NCBI RefSeq assembly: GCF_006385555.1
Contig: NZ_CP041036.1
Coordinates: 1,550,001 to 1,614,000, forward strand
DNA: 64,000 nt
Reading direction: 5' to 3'
Source: Shewanella polaris
GTDB lineage: Bacteria; Pseudomonadota; Gammaproteobacteria; Enterobacterales; Shewanellaceae
In this document: positions 57,867-64,000 of the stretch, piece by piece
Layout of the letters: each line of letters opens with the position of its first letter
How positions within the stretch are numbered: the stretch's first letter is position 1
Position numbers and translations under genes: made by a program
The notes under the pieces: model-generated
Database searches by the model: none
What the model saw: only the letters and a program-made list of their open reading frames with translations
What the model was told of the DNA's origin: nothing

Positions 57867-58342
57867 TGGCCCGCATTCAAAACAATATTTGGAATCGTTA
57901 CAAGTATAAAATAAATGGCTTGATGCTAGTGCTAATTTGTTATTTTTTATATCAGTCACTATTTCCACAATTTCCTGACGCACTACCTACTCAAGAGCTT
58001 GGTGCGTTTGAAATAACACCAATACCGTATAATTTAGAGCCACCATATCTTCATGATGGTACCTATACGAAAGACTTTTTATTATTGTTTAGCAAAGGGC
58101 AGGTTAATGCTATTCGCCAAGCATATTTAACTATCGGCACTGAGCCCTTGCCATTGGAAACACTAGAATTGGGTGATGCAGGCATCTTACATGGCAGCCA
58201 ACATGGACAAGAAGTTCATGCTATTGCACCAGAAGCCTTTAGCGCGGAGCACAAAATTTGGTTAACCATTGAAAATTGGCAAGAGCAGCAACAAGTCATT
58301 AGCTGGCCGCTGCCTGAAACATTTTATTCGTCATCAAACTAA
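57866..58342 (+). CDS. Small membrane-anchored protein coupled to the PepSY gene, function unknown
   Basis: A 158-residue protein I do not recognise. It has a short basic N terminus, one hydrophobic segment (about residues 18-35, GLMLVLICYFLYQSLFP) and a predicted periplasmic domain of about 120 residues that contains no Cys. The domain carries a His cluster, HGSQHGQEVHA (about residues 110-120), which might bind metal. Its ATG overlaps the PepSY stop (TAATG), so the two are translationally coupled and probably act together in iron uptake. This is an inference from position only. Confidence 0.75.
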   Translation: MARIQNNIWNRYKYKINGLMLVLICYFLYQSLFPQFPDALPTQELGAFEITPIPYNLEPPYLHDGTYTKDFLLLFSKGQVNAIRQAYLTIGTEPLPLETLELGDAGILHGSQHGQEVHAIAPEAFSAEHKIWLTIENWQEQQQVISWPLPETFYSSSN

Positions 58343-58425
58343 ACGATTGTAGTCTTTGGCGTATTGGGGGGTTATTGAGCGGTTTGTCGATGTTAAGACG
58401 ATTATCGTAACAATCACTCCCATGG

Positions 58426-58794
58426 CTAAATGCCAAAGGCTTCGCGTTCAGAGACACATTCGTATTCGGCCATTTCAAATTCACGGCAAATCAACGGTCT
58501 AAGTTCGTAAATCGAACACATCATAGTATCTCTGTCTAGCGCAGCACACCAACCATCATCAAGACGGCGCATCACTTCTCCGCCCCAATTATCTTTGGCT
58601 ATATACACTTTAGGCACACCTGTTTCGGTTATTAACATCACTTCTAAGCGGCAACAACATGCTTGGCAATTTGAACAAGTCACTGCCACTGGTGGCTCTA
58701 CAGAGTTTATCGTTGCGGGAGTCGATGATTTATCAGACGACTCAGGAAACATGGTAATGATATTGGTGGGCATTTGAGGGCTGCTGTTGAACAT
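58426..58794 (-). CDS. YkgJ-family cysteine-cluster protein (putative metal-binding)
   Basis: A 122-residue protein of the YkgJ/UPF0153 family, thought to chelate zinc or iron. Eight or more Cys occur in the typical layout CSNCQACCC ... WCAALDRDTMMCSIYELRPLICREFE ... YEC. The N-terminal 35 residues are low in conservation. Starts at Met1, Met8 or Met15 are all possible and no clear ribosome binding site decides, so the true product may be shorter. It is a single gene between the iron locus and a secreted-protein gene. Confidence 0.82.
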   Translation of the reverse strand: MFNSSPQMPTNIITMFPESSDKSSTPATINSVEPPVAVTCSNCQACCCRLEVMLITETGVPKVYIAKDNWGGEVMRRLDDGWCAALDRDTMMCSIYELRPLICREFEMAEYECVSEREAFGI

Positions 58795-58901
58795 TTGGGC
58801 TAAGGATACCGTAATTTAGCGGTGTTGACGTTATCTTAGTGCAAATAATCATGAGATTGGAACAAGCCAAGCAAACTCAATGAGCGCTTGGCAATTGAAA
58901 A

Positions 58902-59336
58902 TTATAACATAACCACTTTACCGGTTAATGCAACGCCAGCAACAAAGGTACCTGCACCACATCGGAAAGTGTCATTACTGCTAGTCAGATTATTTTTATA
59001 ATTTGATTTGATTTCAACGACCGCGTTGCCACCTTCTTTAACCGCTCGTTCTTTTAGCGCGATCATTGCCGATAAAAATACCCAGTGACAGGCTTCGATA
59101 TCAGATTTATTCAAAGCATTGGTCTTTTTGTTAGAACTAAACTCACCCATAATTTTAACGGGTTCAGAATAAGCTTGATCACCAAAATAGAAGGTTACGT
59201 TGCTGCCGAGTTTATTTTTTGCATGTTCTGTACTCAGTGCATCTGCTACCGAATAACTGGCGACATCGTCGCGGGCATAAGAAACCGAAGGTGCAATAGC
59301 GAGTGCCAGTGATAATGCGATGATTTTGTTTTTCAT
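58902..59336 (-). CDS. Small secreted conserved protein, function unknown
   Basis: A 144-residue exported protein. The signal peptide MKNKIIALSLALAIAPSVSYA is clear (cleavage after residue 21), and two Cys (ACHWVF and FRCGAG) might form a disulfide. I recall Shewanella homologues labelled excinuclease ATPase subunit, a label unlikely to be meaningful for an exported protein this small. AAAAGGATG precedes; the ATG at 59348 would leave no spacing to it, so I chose the ATG at 59336. It is a single gene. Confidence 0.78.
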   Translation of the reverse strand: MKNKIIALSLALAIAPSVSYARDDVASYSVADALSTEHAKNKLGSNVTFYFGDQAYSEPVKIMGEFSSNKKTNALNKSDIEACHWVFLSAMIALKERAVKEGGNAVVEIKSNYKNNLTSSNDTFRCGAGTFVAGVALTGKVVML

Positions 59337-59454
59337 ACTGAGTAACATCCTTTTAATTTATCTTGTTTAAACGGTAAAAATCCATTCTTTGCAGCAAAAT
59401 AACATTAACTCACTGATTTTACACCTATCAATAATAGTTTTTTCTAAATTTAAA

Positions 59455-59862
59455 TCAAAATTCTCGGTTCATTTTGTCAAAACATTGGGTTAATACATCA
59501 ATTGAACTTTGGTCTAGGTGGCGAGTAATGTCTTCTGTCAGTTGTATATGCATGCGATTATGGTGTGTATGAAGCTCAGTCCCTTCGCTTGTTAATCCAA
59601 CTAATATTGAACGCCTATCTTCTTCATGTGGAGAGCGGGTAATTAAGCCAAACTTAACCAGCTTTTCTACCTGAACGGTTAATGTTCCAGTGGTAATTCC
59701 AAGTCTGTCAGCTAACTCTTTCATTCTCATCGGCCCATGAGAACCTAGCACCTCTATAGTGTGCACTTGTGCTAGTGAATATCCCGTATCTTTAACGACA
59801 GACTGCTCCCAAGAAGACAGTTTGTCGTAAAACTCGATGATTAAGTTATTCAAAGAATGCAT
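59455..59862 (-). CDS. MarR-family transcriptional regulator
   Basis: A 135-residue MarR regulator with a winged helix-turn-helix at about residues 30-95 (TIEVLGSHGPMRMKELADRLGITTGTLTVQVEKLVKFGLITRSPHEEDRRSILVGLT, including the DRR wing). It starts 8 bases after the stop of dmeF on the same strand, so it is the second gene of a two-gene operon. It is likely to control that operon in response to a metal. His-rich pieces (THHNRMHIQLTEDITRH) could contribute to metal sensing, which is speculative. Confidence 0.9.
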   Translation of the reverse strand: MHSLNNLIIEFYDKLSSWEQSVVKDTGYSLAQVHTIEVLGSHGPMRMKELADRLGITTGTLTVQVEKLVKFGLITRSPHEEDRRSILVGLTSEGTELHTHHNRMHIQLTEDITRHLDQSSIDVLTQCFDKMNREF

Positions 59863-59870
59863 AAAGGGCC

Positions 59871-60830
59871 TCAGCAGTAATTCACTTCGATAGTTAAGTG
59901 ACTTAGCTTATCAAACTTAGTCAGAGAGTGTTTAATTGATTCGACATTTGCATCTGTTGTTGTGCACACAGCTATTGCAGCAGAATAATGATCAGCGCTA
60001 ATTTTCCAGATATGGATATCAGTAACTTTTGTTTGTTCATTTTCAATCGTTTTAATTATTTCTGATTGATATTTTTTGTCGATGTTTTCATCTAAAAGAA
60101 TAGGACTTGTCTGCTTCATTAAACCAAATGCCCATTTGGTAATAATTACCGCACCCACGACACCCATAATTGGATCTAACCAATACCATCCAAGAAATTT
60201 TCCGACTAACAGTGCACAAATGGCTAAAACCGAAGTTAATGCATCTGCTAGCACGTGGAAGTAAGCCGCCTTGAGATTATGATCATGACCACTATGATGG
60301 TCATGATTATGATGCTCCTCATGGTCATCGTGATCATGGTGTTCATGTTCATGGCTATGGTGATCACTGTGGTCGTGATGTTCATGACCAAGTATAAACA
60401 TACTGGCGATGTTTACGATTAGCCCGATAATAGCAACTAGAATGGATTGATTAAATTGGATCTCGATGGGTGATAATAAACGATGTACTGATTCTGCTAA
60501 CATGATGATTGCGACAATACCCAATGCTATTGCACTTGTATATCCACCGAGGACCCCAACTTTACCCACGCCAAAAGAGAATTTGTCACTAGCCGCATAC
60601 TTTTTTGCATAACTATAAGTGAATAGTGTGATACAAAAAGCAGCTGCATGAGTCCCCATATGCCAACCATCAGCGAGTAAGGCCATAGAACCATAAATAG
60701 TACCAGCTATAACTTCTATGGCCATAGTGATAACGGTTATCACAAGTACATACCAGGTACGTCTTACATTTTGCTCATTAACTGATGTGAAATTGTGTTG
60801 ATGAATATATTTTTGGGCAATATTTTTCAT
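59871..60830 (-). CDS. dmeF: Cation diffusion facilitator DmeF-like (Co/Ni efflux)
   Basis: A 319-residue CDF transporter expected to pump divalent metals, probably cobalt or nickel, out of the cytoplasm in exchange for protons. Six helices are visible, with the CDF metal sites AllADGwHMgTHA in helix II and YFHVLADALTSV in helix V. A His-rich cytoplasmic loop (about residues 149-184) has 19 His in 36 residues, interleaved with Asp. The N terminus (IHQHNFTSVNEQNVRRTWYVLVI) is that of DmeF proteins. It is the first gene of a dmeF-marR operon. The exact metal is inferred from the family. Confidence 0.9.
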   Translation of the reverse strand: MKNIAQKYIHQHNFTSVNEQNVRRTWYVLVITVITMAIEVIAGTIYGSMALLADGWHMGTHAAAFCITLFTYSYAKKYAASDKFSFGVGKVGVLGGYTSAIALGIVAIIMLAESVHRLLSPIEIQFNQSILVAIIGLIVNIASMFILGHEHHDHSDHHSHEHEHHDHDDHEEHHNHDHHSGHDHNLKAAYFHVLADALTSVLAICALLVGKFLGWYWLDPIMGVVGAVIITKWAFGLMKQTSPILLDENIDKKYQSEIIKTIENEQTKVTDIHIWKISADHYSAAIAVCTTTDANVESIKHSLTKFDKLSHLTIEVNYC

Positions 60831-60840
60831 AATAATTTAG

Positions 60841-60852
60841 TTTGATTATCAA
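60841..60852 (-). promoter_or_regulatory. Candidate operator 1 of dmeF-marR
   Basis: TTTGATTATCAA lies 11 bases upstream of the dmeF start and matches the second site at 60873-60885 over TTTGA and ATCAA; both are followed by GTA. It is a candidate for the linked MarR protein. Confidence 0.45.
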
Positions 60853-60872
60853 GTAATATGGAATTTATACTA

Positions 60873-60885
60873 TTTGAAAATCAAA
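60873..60885 (-). promoter_or_regulatory. Candidate operator 2 of dmeF-marR
   Basis: TTTGAAAATCAAA is a perfect palindrome 32 bases (about three helical turns) from operator 1. The pair is centred on the presumed dmeF promoter. Confidence 0.45.
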
Positions 60886-61241
60886 GTAAATGCTTGTAAT
60901 CAATCTTTACTCAATATCCTAAAGAAGTGAATACCGGTTTTAGCCGCTTAATTAGAGTGGACTGACTTCAATTTTTTTGAGTGTTTCAGAGCGTATTGAT
61001 AATACTTGTAATGTGAAGAATGAATTTAAAGAGTAAACGTTAACTTATTTCTCTCCTAAAGAGTGTTTTGCATATGGGGAAGATATGCGGAAAAGGCTAT
61101 GTGAGCTTTTAACCATAGCTAAATAACTAGGCAACAACTAAATCAGATATTCTGAGATAATTGTTCAAGATTAGACCAAAGTAGATAGCATACAATGATA
61201 TAGAGAGTGCTAACCTGAATAAAAAAAGGATTGGATTATTC
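60886..61241. other. Intergenic region between the dmeF operators and the chemoreceptor gene
   Basis: About 355 bases without a supported gene. It must carry the promoter of the rightward chemoreceptor. No convincing sigma28 or sigma70 pair, RNA gene or repeat is visible. AAAAAAAGGATTGG at its right end is the chemoreceptor ribosome binding site. Confidence 0.45.
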
Positions 61242-62789
61242 ATGTTAAATAAAATGAGTTTGATTAATGGGTTAGTGATATTTGCAATCGCACTGTTGCT
61301 GAGCTATTTAACCCTACCTAATTGGTTATTTGCATTTTTCATCGCTGTCGCTTCAGTTGTCACATTACGGTTTACCCAATACCAAGAAATAAACACAGAA
61401 GCCCTGGATGTACCTAAACAAAATGAACAAGATGCTAATGCTATCAGTAACTCAGCTACACGGATTGCAATTGGCGGAGCAGAAGTGTCGTTTTTTATCG
61501 AAAACTTGGCACATGCAATGGGGTTGCAAGTTCAGCATGTTCGAGAAATATCAGAGCGAGCGGGTAATTTAGAGCAAGGCGCTCAACAACTTCTAGGTCA
61601 ATCATCCAAAGTACGCATATTGGTTGAGGAGGCAAACACGCAAGCGTCGAGTTATGCTAGCGAAATTAAACAAGTCGATGAACAACAAAGTAGCCTGTCT
61701 ACTGAAATTGAATCAACTGCAGGGTTATTAATAGAACTCAAAAATAAAGCAAACGCTATTAGCAGTATCACCGATACCATTAACAAATTATCTGATCAAA
61801 CAAATCTGTTGGCACTCAATGCCGCTATTGAAGCTGCTAGAGCAGGTGAGCAAGGTAGAGGATTCGCAGTGGTTGCCGATGAGGTTCGTAATCTGGCACA
61901 TAAAACGGCCGAAGCAACGCAAGGTATCGAGTTATTACTGACAGAAATAGGCGAAAATAGCATTCACTCTGTTGAAGCCATGCAACGAGTCAGTGATATG
62001 GGCGGAAAACTTTCTAAGCGCATGAATGAGATTTATATTCTCACTAAAGCAAGCCAAGAGAGCATGGCCAGTGCAGCAAGCGAAATGCTACAAATGGATC
62101 AAACGGTAGGTTTTACCGTTGAAAACACTAATGGTATAGGTGCAAATATTGAAGGCATTGGCGCTTCTATACTCAAAGTTGATACCGATTTGATTGAAGC
62201 TTCAGATAGAGTGCTTGAGCTAAGTGGCTTTGCTGAACAGATATTTCGTCATCTGCAACATTTTGAATTATCGGATAAACATTCAGTTATTGCTAATGTC
62301 GCACTTAATGCCGCTGCCGAGATTGGAACTGTTTTTGAAAAGGCCATTATCAATGGCTCGCTAACACAAGCACAATTATTTGACTCAAATTACCAACCGA
62401 TTCCAAAAACTGATCCTCAAAAATTCACTACCGGTTTTGACCGTTTTACAGACTCCAATTTACCGAGTATTCAAGAAGCTATTCTAAAAAATCATTCTGA
62501 TATCATCTACGCGGGAGCTGTTGATGTAAGAGGGTATTTCCCTACTCATAACCTTAAATTTACCAAAGCTTTAACCGGAGATCGCGAACAAGATCTTGCT
62601 GGTAATCGCACCAAACGTATTTTTGATGATCCAACTGGTAAACGATGTGGTAGTAATACCGAAAGCTTTTTATTGCAAACTTATAAGCGCGATACCGGTG
62701 AAGTAATGCATGACCTTTCGGCGCCTATATACGTTAACGGTAAGCATTGGGGCGGATTTAGAATTGGTTATAAGGCTGAAGAACAATAA
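61242..62789 (+). CDS. Methyl-accepting chemotaxis protein with C-terminal sensor-like domain
   Basis: A 515-residue chemoreceptor. Two closely spaced N-terminal helices (about residues 6-24 and 27-44) leave almost no periplasmic loop. The signalling coiled coil follows, with the conserved hairpin tip [33 protein letters not shown] around residues 187-220. The last 170 residues (from about 345) form a separate globular domain ending WGGFRIGY, resembling Cache-type sensor domains, including [17 protein letters not shown]. So the sensor would lie in the cytoplasm after the signalling part, an unusual order. There is no HAMP domain. The ligand is unknown. Confidence 0.9.
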   Translation: MLNKMSLINGLVIFAIALLLSYLTLPNWLFAFFIAVASVVTLRFTQYQEINTEALDVPKQNEQDANAISNSATRIAIGGAEVSFFIENLAHAMGLQVQHVREISERAGNLEQGAQQLLGQSSKVRILVEEANTQASSYASEIKQVDEQQSSLSTEIESTAGLLIELKNKANAISSITDTINKLSDQTNLLALNAAIEAARAGEQGRGFAVVADEVRNLAHKTAEATQGIELLLTEIGENSIHSVEAMQRVSDMGGKLSKRMNEIYILTKASQESMASAASEMLQMDQTVGFTVENTNGIGANIEGIGASILKVDTDLIEASDRVLELSGFAEQIFRHLQHFELSDKHSVIANVALNAAAEIGTVFEKAIINGSLTQAQLFDSNYQPIPKTDPQKFTTGFDRFTDSNLPSIQEAILKNHSDIIYAGAVDVRGYFPTHNLKFTKALTGDREQDLAGNRTKRIFDDPTGKRCGSNTESFLLQTYKRDTGEVMHDLSAPIYVNGKHWGGFRIGYKAEEQ

Positions 62790-62899
62790 AATATACGTCT
62801 ATCTATCTGGATCATGTTTATCACCTAGTGCGTATTCAATCAAAGAATAATTGATATGTGATGACCTTGTTTTTCTACTTTTATCAATTGTTATAATCG

Positions 62900-62933
62900 C
62901 TTAGTGCTTAGTGCTTAGTGCTTAGTGCTTAGG
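62900..62933. repeat. Short tandem repeat, CTTAGTG x 4.8
   Basis: Four exact copies of the 7-mer CTTAGTG plus a partial fifth lie between the chemoreceptor and the last gene. No gene overlaps it. Confidence 0.85.
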
Positions 62934-63010
62934 TTAAAAGTAGTGTTAATCGCAAAATTTACTCATAACAGAAAACCCCATTCACACCGACCTCAATAAT
63001 AACTCAAATT

Positions 63011-63042
63011 TATCCTTTTTCACTTTGGTATGAAAAAGGATA
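63011..63042. repeat. Inverted repeat upstream of the window's last complete gene end
   Basis: TATCCTTTTTCA and TGAAAAAGGATA form a 12-bp stem around an 8-base loop. It lacks a T-run directly after the stem on either strand, so it is only a weak terminator candidate for the minus-strand gene ending at 63134. The remainder of the 62790-63133 region shows no gene. Confidence 0.5.
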
Positions 63043-63133
63043 TGACAGATTTACAAACTCAAGACGACGTTCTCTGCATTTGCGATATAAGTGTAGAGTG
63101 TCGATAAATCTCACTCATCACTTCAGTACGCTG

Positions 63134-63865
63134 TTAATGCTGATGTGCTGACGATAATGAATTTCCTTCGCTATCATAAAATCCTGATGCACTGTGTTCT
63201 ATAAAACCTAAGTTGATCATTTTTCTAAAAAATGGGTCAGATTCATTATCGCCAATATCAGCAAAGTCGGTCGATTGGTATGCAGAGAATGTATCTAACT
63301 GTTGTTGAATCATTTTGTTGTCGTAAGTCATTTCGGATAACTGCCAATTTATGGCTTTATCTGCAGGTCCACTTTTATCTGACAATATAGTACTAATGCG
63401 TTGTACTAATTTTTTTGCAGGAAACCACCATATATCAACCGTTTTTGTATTTGTTTGTTGTTGATAATGTTCTAGTTTATCGCAACCTTGTCCAGTCGTC
63501 TCAATGAGTGTTGACTGCTGTTGAAATAATGGGTGCAGTAATTGAGCATGATATTGCCATGCTTGATTAGATATCGTTTTGGTTGCTTCATATTCAATGG
63601 CACGTTTGTCATCAATAAAGTATGAGGTTTTTTTCATGTGATTATGTGGCAGTGTTGTCCACTGTGTTGCTACTTCGTGATTGCTGATATGAAATACAGA
63701 GTTTTGGGCTCTTAATAAAACCAATTGGTTTTGTTTGTTTGGTGCTAAGTCATTAGTCGTTGGTTCAATATTATATGTCGCCATAAGGGTTGTTGATTGG
63801 CAAATGTCACTTGCTGATGCAAATAACGGGAAAATGATAGCGGTTATTAATAATAGAGTTTTCAT
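63134..63865 (-). CDS. Secreted protein of unknown function
   Basis: A 243-residue protein I do not recognise. A signal peptide is clear (MKTLLLITAIIFPLFASASD, cleavage near residue 18). Two Cys (residue 22, ICQST, and GCDKLEHYQ near residue 129) may pair. A WWFPAKKLVQR motif and a negatively charged C-terminal part (DFADIGDNESDPFFRKM) follow, and the protein ends in a His-rich tail (SSAHQH). It reads the same way as a gene entering from the right window edge, but a terminator separates them. No function is proposed. Confidence 0.8.
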   Translation of the reverse strand: MKTLLLITAIIFPLFASASDICQSTTLMATYNIEPTTNDLAPNKQNQLVLLRAQNSVFHISNHEVATQWTTLPHNHMKKTSYFIDDKRAIEYEATKTISNQAWQYHAQLLHPLFQQQSTLIETTGQGCDKLEHYQQQTNTKTVDIWWFPAKKLVQRISTILSDKSGPADKAINWQLSEMTYDNKMIQQQLDTFSAYQSTDFADIGDNESDPFFRKMINLGFIEHSASGFYDSEGNSLSSAHQH

Positions 63866-63914
63866 GTGTTTTGTCTTTTTGGCTGATTAAGTATCAAGAT
63901 TGAGGTTAAAAGTT

Positions 63915-63942
63915 AAAGAATAGGGGCGAACCCCTATTCTTT
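63915..63942 (-). terminator. Terminator of a gene entering from the right edge
   Basis: Perfect 12-bp hairpin AAAGAATAGGGG / CCCCTATTCTTT with a 4-base loop, followed on the minus strand by AACTTTTAACC, so the T-run is imperfect. It lies upstream of the start at 63865, so it should terminate a minus-strand gene whose 3' end lies in 63952-64000. All three minus frames reach a stop at 63952, 63956 or 63966, and I cannot tell which is the real end. Confidence 0.75.
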
Positions 63943-64000
63943 ATTGATGACTTATTTAGCGGTATTTATTCGGCTGCACCAGAAAGGTTGCCAGCGTAAT

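Noticed and set aside
60291..60390. Repetitive CAT/GAT-rich DNA that looks like a tandem repeat
   Set aside because: It encodes the His/Asp-rich loop of the DmeF-like transporter and is explained by that protein, not by a separate repeat element.
1..64000. CRISPR array, prophage or defence island
   Set aside because: No regularly spaced repeats, phage structural genes, integrase or known defence domains are present. Almost all genes are core functions.

Overview
The window looks like chromosomal core DNA of a Shewanella-type marine gammaproteobacterium. The basis is moderately AT-rich DNA, NapEDABC with a tetraheme NapC, FabV, a sap-psp-ycjXF block, a Pla-1/cef/VolA-like surface lipase and many protein matches to enterobacterial orthologues recalled from memory. 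No prophage, CRISPR array, large mobile island or recognisable defence system is visible. The only mobile-looking element is a 263-bp MITE-like repeat at 18865-19127.

Layout. 1-8.6 kb: the 3' end of feoB, glnS, a Yip1-family membrane protein, miaE, lpxH-ppiB, cysS and folD. 8.8-9.24 kb: a tRNA operon (Pro-TGG, Arg-TCT, His-GTG) with a well-formed sigma70 promoter. 9.6-18.2 kb: the proteostasis cluster tig-clpP-clpX-lon-hupB-ppiD. Here lon is split into two overlapping reading frames (ATGA overlap) at the end of the AAA+ module, the most unusual feature of the window. 18.2-20.2 kb: an McbG/Qnr-like pentapeptide-repeat gene, the MITE-like element, and an AraC regulator with a GyrI-like effector domain. 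20.4-32.3 kb: fabV, then sapABCDF read leftwards, and pspF divergent from pspABC-ycjX-ycjF with a sigma54-like promoter between them. The order matches the E. coli fabI-sap-psp-ycjXF arrangement, with fabV in place of fabI.

32.4-48.3 kb is mixed housekeeping: a ComEA-like HhH protein, yciK, a VolA-like lipase, sohB, a duplicated-domain protein (probably DUF3083), tesA divergent from ybbA-ybbP, rsuA, a LysR regulator, yfcH, folX, a PerM/AI-2E protein and an rRNA-type methyltransferase. 48.4-52.7 kb: the periplasmic nitrate reductase operon napEDABC behind FNR/EtrA-like boxes. 52.8-53.8 kb: ddl. 54.3-58.3 kb: an iron-uptake locus, in which a siderophore receptor gene diverges from a PepSY membrane protein plus a small partner, each with its own Fur box. 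58.4-64 kb: a YkgJ-type cysteine-cluster protein, a small secreted protein, a dmeF-marR metal-efflux operon with two candidate operators, a chemoreceptor with its sensor-like domain at the C terminus, and an unknown secreted protein.

Functional themes are cytoplasmic proteolysis and folding (Tig, ClpXP, Lon, HU, PpiD), envelope stress and peptide or ion uptake (Psp, Sap), anaerobic nitrate respiration (Nap) and metal homeostasis (FeoB, siderophore receptor, DmeF). Functions are assigned by recognising protein sequences. No database search was run.
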